Positions 9,673-17,687 of a DNA stretch of 34,568 nucleotides are shown one piece after another. The notes beneath the pieces were generated by a model that was not told where the DNA came from, did not search any database, and worked only from the letters and a program-made list of their open reading frames with translations. How positions within the stretch are numbered: the first letter of the stretch is position 1; each line of letters opens with the position of its first letter. The DNA is from Clostridia bacterium (GTDB lineage: Bacteria; Bacillota; Clostridia; Christensenellales; UBA1242): contig JAFTYD010000036.1 in NCBI GenBank assembly GCA_017464845.1, positions 1 through 34,568 on the forward strand, in the 5' to 3' direction. The translations under genes were made by a program, and so were the position numbers.

Positions 9673-9767
9673 TATCAACAACAAGTTTTTGACATACTTT
9701 ATTGATTTACAGAAAAAACTCATTTTATAATCATATCGAATTTACAAAACAAAGGAGATATGATACA

Positions 9768-10403
9768 ATGAAAACGTTTGAAGATATCAAAAACAAAGTT
9801 TTATCTAAATTTAATACATGGATAAAAATCAACGACAACAAATCTAAGTGGACTATTGAAGATTTTCCATATGAAACAGGAGTTGATGAAATAGTAACTA
9901 ATCCACATTGTTGGAAATGTGTAACAGTAAATCAATGTTGGTTTAAAAATGAAGAGGGAAAGAAACCAAAAGAATTTGATTACTCAGATTATTCCTTAAT
10001 TGAAGTCCCATTATCAAAAAGAGGACTTTATCATCTAAATTGTCATTGTAAAAAGAACCAGATGTCGGCACCACAAAAAGAAAAAAAATATTTTGACAAT
10101 CTTCCTGGCAAAATCAATTTCTTTTTTAAAGATAAAATAAATTGGTTTTATTCTTGGGGATATAAAGATGAAGACAAAGAATCTTTTGTAAACACTGTTT
10201 TAGCTTTAACGTATGAATCTTATTCATTAGGTTTTTATGAAACTATTGATCATAATAAACAAGGTTTCAAAATTAATGTATTCATTAACTTACCTGGAAA
10301 ACACGAAAAAAAAGAACATATCTATAAAGTTAAAACATGTTGGATGATTTTTCCAAATGGCAAATTAAAATGTAACACACTAATAGGAGGAAGAACAAAA
10401 TGA
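9768..10403 (+). CDS. Cys-rich protein of unknown function, 211 aa
   Basis: Not firmly recognised. The ATG at 9768 is chosen over an upstream in-frame start at 9702 because AAAGGAG (9751-9757) precedes it with normal spacing. The N-terminal half holds a Cys/His cluster, CWKC and later HLNCHCK, which could bind a metal. The H-x-x-C-x-C pattern also resembles the end of phage Mu-F/SPP1 gp7 head-morphogenesis domains, but no other phage gene is nearby. The C-terminal half contains KINVFINLPG, CWMIFPNGKLK and NTLIGG, which read as beta strands. The stop overlaps the next start (ATGA), so the two products are translationally coupled and may act together, for example as an effector/immunity pair; this is a guess. 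Shares the terminator at 10756. Confidence 0.7.
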   Translation: MKTFEDIKNKVLSKFNTWIKINDNKSKWTIEDFPYETGVDEIVTNPHCWKCVTVNQCWFKNEEGKKPKEFDYSDYSLIEVPLSKRGLYHLNCHCKKNQMSAPQKEKKYFDNLPGKINFFFKDKINWFYSWGYKDEDKESFVNTVLALTYESYSLGFYETIDHNKQGFKINVFINLPGKHEKKEHIYKVKTCWMIFPNGKLKCNTLIGGRTK

Positions 10404-10738
10404 AGTATATGGATAAAGTTAAAGTTATTGCTCTAAAAGAAAAGTATAAAAAGAACAATATTTCTATCGGCGAAATTGGTATAATTATTAATGCAGAAAT
10501 TAGGGATAATGATTTTTATGTTATTTTTGACAACAACAATGAATTTGATTGGTATAAATATTGTGAAATAAATGTAGGCGACTTAGAATTAGTAGAAGAC
10601 AGCAAATATACTGACGAACAAATTTTACAAGACCTTCCAAAACAAAATCCAAAATGGTGGTGTAAGGTTGAAGATGGTTTTATCTTAAATTTACTTGGTG
10701 AGAAGAAAAACAAAATTCCTTATGACTATGATTCTTAA
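10400..10738 (+). CDS. Small unknown protein with SH3-like (DUF4926-like) N-terminus, 112 aa
   Basis: The start overlaps the previous stop by four bases (ATGA), with AGGAGG twelve bases upstream. Residues about 3-60 (containing DKVKVI, IGEIGIII, FYVIFDN and VGDLELVED) follow the spacing of small SH3-like barrels such as DUF4926, which are sometimes immunity or accessory proteins. That assignment is by eye and uncertain. The C-terminal half (YTDEQILQDLPKQNPKWWC, then GFILNLLGEKKNKIPYDYDS) is distinctive, acidic and Trp-containing. There is no signal peptide. Its tight coupling with the 211-residue Cys-rich protein is the main clue to function. Confidence 0.75.
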   Translation: MKYMDKVKVIALKEKYKKNNISIGEIGIIINAEIRDNDFYVIFDNNNEFDWYKYCEINVGDLELVEDSKYTDEQILQDLPKQNPKWWCKVEDGFILNLLGEKKNKIPYDYDS

Positions 10739-10755
10739 TTAAAGATTAATTTAAT

Positions 10756-10796
10756 AAAAAGTTGTCTTTTTTATCAAAATTGACAACTTTTTTTTA
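10756..10796 (+). terminator. Terminator of the coupled pair
   Basis: AAAAAGTTGTC (10756-10766) pairs with GACAACTTTTT (10782-10792), followed by more T. Confidence 0.85.
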
Positions 10797-10932
10797 TTTT
10801 TATATTATTTTTTTTGGTTTAACCCCTATACTCATCAAAATCTTAACAAAAATATATTTATAAATATTTTTAAATGCTATTAAAATACTACAAATTCAAA
10901 TGTTTAAACCAACCTTATTTTAGAAATTTGTA

Positions 10933-10961
10933 TTGCAATTTTAATTCTTATATGATATAAA
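10933..10961 (+). promoter_or_regulatory. Promoter of the deaminase-SLOG unit
   Basis: TTGCAA (10933-10938), 17 bases, TATAAA (10956-10961), about 30 bases before the ATG at 10997. The bases between 10797 and 10932 show nothing else recognisable. Confidence 0.6.
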
Positions 10962-10996
10962 ATATATATAATATTTATATAAATAAAGAGGTATTT

Positions 10997-11704
10997 ATGA
11001 GGATACAAGATTTACCTATAAAAGATAGAAATGAATTTTTGTTTAAATACATTATGACAAATTTAAAAAATGGAAACTTTATTCCTAGACTTTGCGCAAA
11101 AAGTGTTACAGTTGACGTTCACTTTGTAACAGAAGAAGAAATCGGTCAACCTTTTACAACATATAGTCATGGAAAAATTGAAAAACAATTTACACTTGAA
11201 AAAGATATGGCTTTACTTACTACTCTTGACAAAGAAGGAAAACCCGTTCTTGACGAAAATGGAAACAAAAATATCTATGATATGAAAGTATCAAAATTTC
11301 TTGAAAGATACCCTGTAAAAATAAATGGCCATTACGCAAAAGACCCTTATGCTCCTGGCGCCGTTATGGTTGCAATAAAATTACCATGCGAATTTGTTGA
11401 CAACGGAATAACCTTGCTTCCTCCTAGTTGGAAAGGTTACGAAGGAACATTAATGGAAGATGGCATATTAATGTTTCCTTTTAATCCAAATTTAACATTA
11501 AGAGAACAAATTAAAGAATGGGAATCAAAAGGTGCAAATGGAGTTGACTGGTATCCAAACAACGAACCATACACATATGACATTTGCGATAAAAATGGTA
11601 CATTCAAAAATGAAAATCTCAGAATATTATTTGGACAAGAAAAAGAATTCGACAGTACTCCTTATACAATCGCAAAAACAAATGAAAAAAACTCTACAAA
11701 ATAA
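10997..11704 (+). CDS. Unknown protein, 235 aa, first gene of the deaminase-SLOG unit
   Basis: Function not recognised. The start follows AAGAGGT. It is a soluble protein with no signal peptide or membrane segment. It reads as mixed alpha/beta: an N-terminal helix (IKDRNEFLFKYIM), a strand region (about 30-75) and a segment with FLERYPVKINGHYAKDPYAP. Strand-like and acidic stretches follow (VMVAIKLPCEF, then LLPPSWKGYEGTLMEDGIL). A helix containing LREQIKEWESKGANGVDWYP lies near 170-190. Conserved-looking Trp, Tyr, Asp and His residues suggest an enzyme, but no family motif is certain. The deaminase-SLOG gene starts 46 bases downstream with no terminator between, so they are probably co-transcribed and this protein may share its substrate pathway. 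Confidence 0.75.
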   Translation: MRIQDLPIKDRNEFLFKYIMTNLKNGNFIPRLCAKSVTVDVHFVTEEEIGQPFTTYSHGKIEKQFTLEKDMALLTTLDKEGKPVLDENGNKNIYDMKVSKFLERYPVKINGHYAKDPYAPGAVMVAIKLPCEFVDNGITLLPPSWKGYEGTLMEDGILMFPFNPNLTLREQIKEWESKGANGVDWYPNNEPYTYDICDKNGTFKNENLRILFGQEKEFDSTPYTIAKTNEKNSTK

Positions 11705-11750
11705 TAAACAATAAAAAGTATTAAATTTTTTAAAAAAAGGTAGAAAAATT

Positions 11751-14105
11751 ATGAAAGAAACAAGCTTTTTTATTAATAGTGACAAATCCCTTCTCGTAAA
11801 GGTAAACGAAGAAGGTAACTTTATTGTTGAATCAAATCACTCAAACACAAAGAATTCAAACACACTTATTAGCAACTTTTATAAAATAGCTACTATTGAT
11901 GAAAATAAAAATAAGTTTGAATTAAGATTGAAAGATATCCCTTATGTAACAATTTCAAAAAGAAATTCAACAGTTGAGCAAAAACATTTGTTAACTTCTT
12001 TTGAAACTAAATTACTTTCTCAAAGTACAAATCTTAGTAAAATACCATTTTCAAGATTAGAAAACGCTCCAAAAGTCAAAACAGATTTACACACTCATTT
12101 TGCCGGTTTCTTATCACCAGAGCAATTAATAGAATGTGGATTAACCTGTAACATAAAAATTGACAAAGCCACTCTTGAAGTTGCAAAAATTGATACCAAA
12201 AACTTGAAAGAAAATGATGAAGGTAAATATGATCTTCGTGATGTAATTTCAAATTATTCAAATAAACAAAAATTAATTAACGCAATGAAAATTGACACTT
12301 CTGAACAAGAAACTTTTAATAAAATGGAAGAAATTTACAAAGTTAGAGGTGTTTTTACTAAAAATCAAGAAATGTTTGTCCCTATGTTAAAAGCAATTGC
12401 AAATGATTGTAAAGCAAACGGCGTTGAATACACCGAACTATCTTTATCTTCTGTAATTTCTGATATAAACCAAGTAAATTTATTAAATGAAATCATGCCA
12501 AAGATAGAAAAAGAAACTGGTGTTAAAATTAGATTTTTAGGTGCTCTTTGGAGACATTCTGACAAAGAATGGAATCAAGATGAAGTTGATAGACTTAAGG
12601 TTATGCAAAGTTCCCCTTATGTTGTCGGTTGCGATGTTATGGGACATGAAACAAATTCAACTCTTGAGTTTTATGATGAAATAAAAGAACTTGCAAAACA
12701 CGCAATCTTAAACGACCCTAATTTTGTTATAAGAGTTCATGCTGGCGAAAATGCGTTGTTTAAAGCAAATGCAAGACAAGTGTTACTTGCAGTTGAAGAA
12801 GCTTATTATGAATTAGGTGGATATGAAAATAATAAATTAAAATTCCCTCAAGTAAGAATTGGTCATGGAATTTATGGTTTTAATGAAGATGCACCTTGGG
12901 ACGAAAATGAAAGAACCAAAGGAATATCAACATTGGAATTATGTAAACAAATTGACCCTATTATTGAATTTAATATGTCTTCAAATCTTTCTTTAAACAA
13001 TATTAATAGTTTAAATGAAATTCCTATAAAATCATATATGGACAACAATATTCGTGTTGTTTTAGGAACGGATGGAAAAGGTATATATTCAACCGATTTA
13101 AATCAAGAAGTTATCCTAGCTATGCAAGCAGGATTAACTAAAGAAGATGTTAATAAAATCGTAAAAACAGAAAAAGAAATAATCAAAAAAGCCGATGAAA
13201 GATACAAAAGTAAATCAAAAAGCTTTAATTTAGAAAAAGTTAAAAGTGAATTAGCTTCCTGTTATCGCAGTGGCAAACCAGCTTACGACAAAAATGTTTC
13301 AAACAGAAATAGATTACTTGATTTACAAACAAAAAGAGATTTACTTTATAAAATACATGATATTGATGCAATAACTGACGAAAAACAAATCACTGAAGAT
13401 TTGAAAGGTAAAAAACCTATTATGATTTCTGGTTCTTCAACAAAACACTGGGTTAAGATTAGTGATAAAAATAAAACTAAAATCCAAGTACTTCTTTATG
13501 CTTTTGCAAATTGTATAGACCCTAAAAAAGCATACTTTATGACAGGAGGAACAAACCATGGTGTTGAAAAAGAACTTCACCAAATTGTCCACAACCTTAA
13601 CAAAGAAAAGAAAGATAAAATCATGGTTCTTGGCACTTTAACAAAAGAAGCAATAAGAGAAAGAGAAACTAACTCTATTGAAAAAAATACAATATCTCAT
13701 GCTGTAATTCCAAAACTAAATGGAAAATATGCAGATAGATGGTTCGACTTACCAGACACAACATTAAATATGGTTCAACAACAAAACGGAATGCTTGTAG
13801 CAATTGGTGGTGGAGCTATTGTTTCAGACATTATTCAAAGATCTCATAACATGGGTTTGAATATGAAAATAATGGATAATGTTGAAGGTGCATCTAGTGA
13901 AAAATCTGCTTCATTAAAAGGCAATGGTTATTCATTCAATAATATCGTTGAATTGGTTAGCTCAATGATAAAAGAAAATACTGACCTTTTGAAAGAAGGA
14001 TTAACAAAAAATGATTTATACACATATGTTGAAGAAGCTAAAAACATATTCTGCAAAGAACAAATTCATGATAAACCTGAAAAGGTAAATTCAAAAAATT
14101 TGTAA
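11751..14105 (+). CDS. Adenosine deaminase-like domain fused to a SLOG/LSDAT-like Rossmann domain
   Basis: This 784-residue soluble protein has an N-terminal extension (about 1-105), then an adenosine/AMP deaminase-like barrel (about 108-500). Visible metal and catalytic residues are His114 and His116 (DLHTH), His330 and Glu333 (HAGE), His372 (RIGHG) and Asp441 (GTDGKG). GTDGKGIYSTDL resembles the TDDKGVFAT of ADAL/N6-methyl-AMP deaminases, but the second Asp (Asp296 in mouse ADA, which touches purine N7) is Gly442. The C-terminal part (about 550-740) contains MISGSSTKHW, YFMTGGTNHGVEKE and LVAIGGGAIVSDII. This is a Rossmann-like layout resembling the SLOG/LSDAT superfamily, known or predicted to bind nucleotide-derived ligands. 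The deaminase fold is well supported; the SLOG call is inference. RBS is AAAAAGGTAG. Confidence 0.85.
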   Translation: MKETSFFINSDKSLLVKVNEEGNFIVESNHSNTKNSNTLISNFYKIATIDENKNKFELRLKDIPYVTISKRNSTVEQKHLLTSFETKLLSQSTNLSKIPFSRLENAPKVKTDLHTHFAGFLSPEQLIECGLTCNIKIDKATLEVAKIDTKNLKENDEGKYDLRDVISNYSNKQKLINAMKIDTSEQETFNKMEEIYKVRGVFTKNQEMFVPMLKAIANDCKANGVEYTELSLSSVISDINQVNLLNEIMPKIEKETGVKIRFLGALWRHSDKEWNQDEVDRLKVMQSSPYVVGCDVMGHETNSTLEFYDEIKELAKHAILNDPNFVIRVHAGENALFKANARQVLLAVEEAYYELGGYENNKLKFPQVRIGHGIYGFNEDAPWDENERTKGISTLELCKQIDPIIEFNMSSNLSLNNINSLNEIPIKSYMDNNIRVVLGTDGKGIYSTDLNQEVILAMQAGLTKEDVNKIVKTEKEIIKKADERYKSKSKSFNLEKVKSELASCYRSGKPAYDKNVSNRNRLLDLQTKRDLLYKIHDIDAITDEKQITEDLKGKKPIMISGSSTKHWVKISDKNKTKIQVLLYAFANCIDPKKAYFMTGGTNHGVEKELHQIVHNLNKEKKDKIMVLGTLTKEAIRERETNSIEKNTISHAVIPKLNGKYADRWFDLPDTTLNMVQQQNGMLVAIGGGAIVSDIIQRSHNMGLNMKIMDNVEGASSEKSASLKGNGYSFNNIVELVSSMIKENTDLLKEGLTKNDLYTYVEEAKNIFCKEQIHDKPEKVNSKNL

Positions 14106-14164
14106 AAATAATTAAAAATAATTAAAAATTTTATTAAAAAAACAACTTTTTTCAATTTTAAAAT

Positions 14165-14205
14165 ATAAAAGAGAAGAAAAAGAAAATTCTTCTCTTTTAT
14201 TTATA
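14165..14205 (+). terminator. Terminator after the deaminase-SLOG gene
   Basis: AAAAGAGAAGAA (14167-14178) pairs with TTCTTCTCTTTT (14187-14198), followed by a T-rich stretch. Confidence 0.75.
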
Positions 14206-14286
14206 TTTTTATAAATAAATAATTTTACTTATAAAACACTATGAAAAAATTAAAAATATGTTACAATACATACAAGGAGAATTTAT

Positions 14287-14925
14287 ATGAATATAATCGA
14301 AGAATGCAAAGAGTATGTAAAAAATATTTTAGAAAATGAATCAAGTGGTCATGACTATTGGCATACAATAAGAGTTTTTAATTTAGCAACAACAATTCAA
14401 AAAATTGATGGTGGAAACTTAAAAATAATTCAACTTAGCGCACTACTTCATGATGTTGATGATTATAAAATTTTTGGAGAAAACGCTAAAACTTTGCAAA
14501 ATGCAAATAAATTTTTAAATGAAAATAATGTAAGTGAAGAAGAAATAAAACATATCAACAATATTATAAATTCAATTTCTTTTAAAGGAATTGATACAAA
14601 AATACCTGAAACTATTGAAGGAAAAATAGTTCAAGATGCCGATAGACTTGATGCAATCGGAGCTATAGGAATTGCTAGAACATTTGCTTATGGTGGAAAC
14701 AAAGGTCGAACAATACACATTCCAAATTGTAAATACAAAGAAAATATGACGAAAGAAGAATATGAAAAGAATGAAAGCACAACAATTAATCATTTTTATG
14801 AAAAACTATTACTTCTTGAAGATATGATGAACACTTCATATGCAAAAGAATTGGCACATAAAAGAACTGAATATATGAAAGAATTCTTAAATGAATTTTA
14901 CAACGAATGGGACGGCAATATTTAA
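14287..14925 (+). CDS. HD-domain phosphohydrolase (YpgQ/YedJ-like)
   Basis: This 212-residue protein fits the compact HD family that includes B. subtilis YpgQ, a manganese-dependent nucleotide pyrophosphohydrolase. The metal residues are visible: His26 (DYWHTIRV), His55-Asp56 (ALLHDVDDYK) and the distal Asp in QDADRLDAIGAIG (about 117-122). The family's typical RTFAYGG segment follows. Length is normal for the family. The start follows CAAGGAG. The GNAT gene starts 14 bases after its stop, so the two form a small operon. A role in cleaving (d)NTPs or related nucleotides is plausible; the substrate is not visible. Confidence 0.88.
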   Translation: MNIIEECKEYVKNILENESSGHDYWHTIRVFNLATTIQKIDGGNLKIIQLSALLHDVDDYKIFGENAKTLQNANKFLNENNVSEEEIKHINNIINSISFKGIDTKIPETIEGKIVQDADRLDAIGAIGIARTFAYGGNKGRTIHIPNCKYKENMTKEEYEKNESTTINHFYEKLLLLEDMMNTSYAKELAHKRTEYMKEFLNEFYNEWDGNI

Positions 14926-14939
14926 TCAAAGGAGATATT

Positions 14940-15548
14940 ATGGAAATAAGACAATTAAATATAAATGACACTCAACAATTTTGTGATTTAATTATTGATA
15001 TGTATAGCAATATTGATAATTTGGAATGGTTCACCCCTATGCCCTATGATTATGAAAATGTTAAAGGAATGATTGAGCACCCAAGATTTTATATCGTTGG
15101 TTTGTTTGTAAAAAATAAACTTGTCGGTGTTAGTTCACTTGATTATAAATGCGGAAAGCTTATTGGTAAAATTGATTTTCCCACTAACTTTAAAGAAGAC
15201 AAAATGGTTGAAATCGGTTTCAATCTTGTTCACTCTTCTTTCAAAGGAAATAAAGCAATGCAACTACTTATTGAATTTGTATTAATGCAAGCAAGATTGC
15301 AAGGACTCTGCTGTGTATTTTCAAAAGTTCACGTTGACAACATTGCAAGCAACAAATCATTTTTTAATAAAGGTTTTACAACTTTTTCAAATTATACAAA
15401 AGAAGTTGATAAAGAAGATTTTGAAAAATTAAGTAATACAAACTTCTTCTCAAAAAAAGCAAAACCAAAAGCAATAGAAACATTAAATAAATTTAGTAAT
15501 GCCCCTTCAATTATTGTAAATTACAATATATTAACAAAAATTATATAA
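14940..15548 (+). CDS. GNAT-family N-acetyltransferase
   Basis: The start is set at 14940 (MEIRQLNINDTQQF) because AAAGGAG (14928-14934) precedes it; an earlier in-frame ATG at 14907 lies inside the upstream gene. The 202-residue product follows the GNAT order: strand and helix (residues 1-20), a central sheet (FYIVGLFVKNKLVGVSSLDY), a strand ending before helix 3 (EIGFNLVHSSFKGNKAMQLL), and the C-terminal part with NIASNKSFFNKGF, the usual 'N..S...F...GF' motif. It probably transfers an acetyl group from acetyl-CoA to an amine; the substrate is unknown. It is co-transcribed with the HD phosphohydrolase. Confidence 0.8.
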   Translation: MEIRQLNINDTQQFCDLIIDMYSNIDNLEWFTPMPYDYENVKGMIEHPRFYIVGLFVKNKLVGVSSLDYKCGKLIGKIDFPTNFKEDKMVEIGFNLVHSSFKGNKAMQLLIEFVLMQARLQGLCCVFSKVHVDNIASNKSFFNKGFTTFSNYTKEVDKEDFEKLSNTNFFSKKAKPKAIETLNKFSNAPSIIVNYNILTKII

Positions 15549-15649
15549 GTTTATATTTCATTAATATTTTAGTTAAAAACTTTAAAATTTAATAATTTTT
15601 AAGCAAATTTCAATGTATTTATTTAATTTTTTATATCAAGGGAGAAATT

Positions 15650-16015
15650 ATGGAGATTTCTAGACAATTCAATTGTGGACAAATAAAAGTGTCAAATTTA
15701 AACAAAATTGATGAATTACATTTTTCATTTGATATTACTATAATAAATGAAAGCACAAATTTATTTTATAATTTTAGTGAAAGTCTTTCGTTTAGTTTAT
15801 TTGATTTTCTTGAACAAAAAATATCAAAACTTATCGATGAAAACTATATTGAAAATTATTTAGAATTAACAAAAGAAAGTTTGGTATTAAACATAAACCA
15901 AGATGGTTTTTATCTTAAATCTATGCTTAATTTTAACATATGGGAAGACCAAGAGTTATTAAAAGATTTTCTTCTTGAATGGAAAGCATATTGTGAAGTT
16001 CTTATGAAAAAATAA
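15650..16015 (+). CDS. Small unknown protein, 121 aa
   Basis: Not recognised. A good ribosome binding site (AAGGGAG) and in-register codon use support it as a real gene. It is cytoplasmic, with no Cys cluster or membrane segment. The N-terminal half reads as beta strands (QIKVSNLNK, LHFSFDITIIN); the C-terminal half has helices ending in LLKDFLLEWKAYCEVLMKK. It resembles the immunity-protein or SUKH-like size class, but no motif ties it to one. The DUF4832-type gene begins 36 bases downstream, so the two may share a transcript. Confidence 0.65.
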   Translation: MEISRQFNCGQIKVSNLNKIDELHFSFDITIINESTNLFYNFSESLSFSLFDFLEQKISKLIDENYIENYLELTKESLVLNINQDGFYLKSMLNFNIWEDQELLKDFLLEWKAYCEVLMKK

Positions 16016-16051
16016 AAATTTATTTCTTAATTTGATATCTATGGAGATTAT

Positions 16052-17464
16052 ATGAAAAACAAATTTATAATAAAAATTTTAGTACCAATATGCTGTTTAA
16101 TCATAATTTCATTAAGTATTATTTTGCCAATAGTTTTAATAAAACCTAAAAAGAGTGATATGAAAAATTATGTTCAAGATTTAGATTACTTGGAAACCTC
16201 TTCAACTATACTTAATCCTGACCAAGGTTTTTATAGAACTGCATGTATTAAAGTAACAGAAGAAAGTGTTGAAGATAAAAGTTATATAATAAAAGATAAT
16301 TTTCAATTATACCACCTAAGAATGGATATTAGTAGATTTTCTTTTGCAAACAATCAAACTCAAGACTTGTTGCTTACGGAAAACAGTTTAATTGGTATAG
16401 AAAACTTAATAAATAAATTTTTAAACGCCAATAAAAATATTATCATAAGATTTTCTTACGACCCTGAATTTGATGGAAATATAGACAAAGAACCTGAAAT
16501 TCAAATTATCTTAAGTCATATTTCTCAAATTTGCTCCGTTTTAAATAAGTATCCAAAAACTATCACAGCAATAGAAACTGGTATGATTGGACCTTGGGGA
16601 GAAATGCATTCAAGTGAAAAAGCAAATGCAACAATAATAAATCAAATTATTGATAAATTTTTAGATGAAACAACTTCAAGCAAAATTCCAATTTTAGTTA
16701 GAACACCTCAAATGATATATGATTATTTAAACATTACCCTTAATGACCTACCATCATATTTAATAAATAAAGAACACAAAGCTTTTAGACTTGGTTTATT
16801 TAATGATGGATACTTAGGTTCAAACAGTGACCTTGGAACATATGATGATAGAGAACTTGAAACAAATTGGATTTCAAAACAAACAAATCATTTGCCATTT
16901 GGTGGCGAAGTAACAGGAACATCAAGCAACTTGCATGATATTGACAAATGTTTAGATGAAATGTTTTTAACAAATCTTAGTTATTTAAATTATGAATGGA
17001 ACGATTATATCGTACAAACAAAATGGCAAGAACAAATATATAATTCTTCATGTGGAAATGATAAATTGTTTTACGGTAAAAATGCATATGAATATATTAG
17101 CGCTCATCTTGGTTATAGATATGTTCTAAAAAAATCTACACTCTCTTATTCTTCTGAAAAAGACAAACTAAATGTAAAATTAAAACTAAACAATGTTGGA
17201 TTTGGAAATTTAAATAGACAAAAAGAAATGTACATAATTTTTGTAAAAGATGGTCAAATTTCAAAAAGAATAAATGTTGGAAAATTTGATGGAAAAGAAG
17301 AAATAAATTTTTCTGTTGACATAAAAAAAATTAAAGGAAAATTTGATTTACATCTTGAAATTTCCGACACAATAAATGAAGAATCTTTCTATCAAATTCG
17401 CTTTGCAAATAACCTTTGGAATGAAACAACAAAAGCAAATTTAATAGGAAAAATTAATCTTTGA
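16052..17464 (+). CDS. Membrane-anchored DUF4874/DUF4832-type protein (glycosidase-like barrel)
   Basis: This 470-residue protein has an N-terminal hydrophobic anchor (about 7-30) and a large extracytoplasmic part. The opening LNPDQGFYR and YHLRMDISRF match the start of DUF4874 domains. Next comes the distinctive AIETGMIGPWGEMHSSEK, with GPWGEMH at about 180-186. A DUF4832-like part follows (about 210-380), including RLGLFNDGYLGSNSDLGTYD, then a beta-sandwich-like tail (about 380-470). These families occur in secreted proteins with a TIM-barrel-like fold and are thought to act on carbohydrates. The Glu in GPWGEMH is a candidate catalytic acid, by inference. The start follows TGGAG. Terminator at 17471-17504. 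Confidence 0.8.
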   Translation: MKNKFIIKILVPICCLIIISLSIILPIVLIKPKKSDMKNYVQDLDYLETSSTILNPDQGFYRTACIKVTEESVEDKSYIIKDNFQLYHLRMDISRFSFANNQTQDLLLTENSLIGIENLINKFLNANKNIIIRFSYDPEFDGNIDKEPEIQIILSHISQICSVLNKYPKTITAIETGMIGPWGEMHSSEKANATIINQIIDKFLDETTSSKIPILVRTPQMIYDYLNITLNDLPSYLINKEHKAFRLGLFNDGYLGSNSDLGTYDDRELETNWISKQTNHLPFGGEVTGTSSNLHDIDKCLDEMFLTNLSYLNYEWNDYIVQTKWQEQIYNSSCGNDKLFYGKNAYEYISAHLGYRYVLKKSTLSYSSEKDKLNVKLKLNNVGFGNLNRQKEMYIIFVKDGQISKRINVGKFDGKEEINFSVDIKKIKGKFDLHLEISDTINEESFYQIRFANNLWNETTKANLIGKINL

Positions 17465-17470
17465 TTACAT

Positions 17471-17504
17471 AAAAATAGGTTTAAAACAAGACCTATTTTT
17501 TTAT
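17471..17504 (+). terminator. Terminator after the DUF4832-type gene
   Basis: AAAAATAGGT (17471-17480) pairs with ACCTATTTTT (17491-17500) and is followed by more T. Confidence 0.85.
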
Positions 17505-17549
17505 TAATTTTCTCAATAATTTATCTGTAAAAAATATTATGAAAACACA

Positions 17550-17578
17550 TTAACATATTTATACTTTTATGTTATAAT
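17550..17578 (+). promoter_or_regulatory. Promoter of the ABC-F gene
   Basis: TTAACA (17550-17555), 17 bases, TATAAT (17573-17578). The leader before the GTG start is about 100 bases, long enough for attenuation control, but no leader peptide or clear alternative hairpins were recognised. Confidence 0.6.
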
Positions 17579-17687
17579 AATCAAGAAATTAATTTATATT
17601 TTTACAAATAAAGAATAAAAATTTAAACAAAAATATGAAAAATTACTAAAAAATAGCATATTTTTTTGATAAAAAAGGAGTTTTTTC

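Noticed and set aside
14940..16015. Toxin-antitoxin pair of the GNAT and the small 121-aa protein
   Set aside because: The GNAT lacks a DUF1778/RHH partner and is instead coupled to the HD phosphohydrolase; the small protein lies 101 bases away.
9547..17464. Genomic island inserted at tRNA-Leu
   Set aside because: No integrase gene and no second copy of the tRNA 3' end were found in the window.
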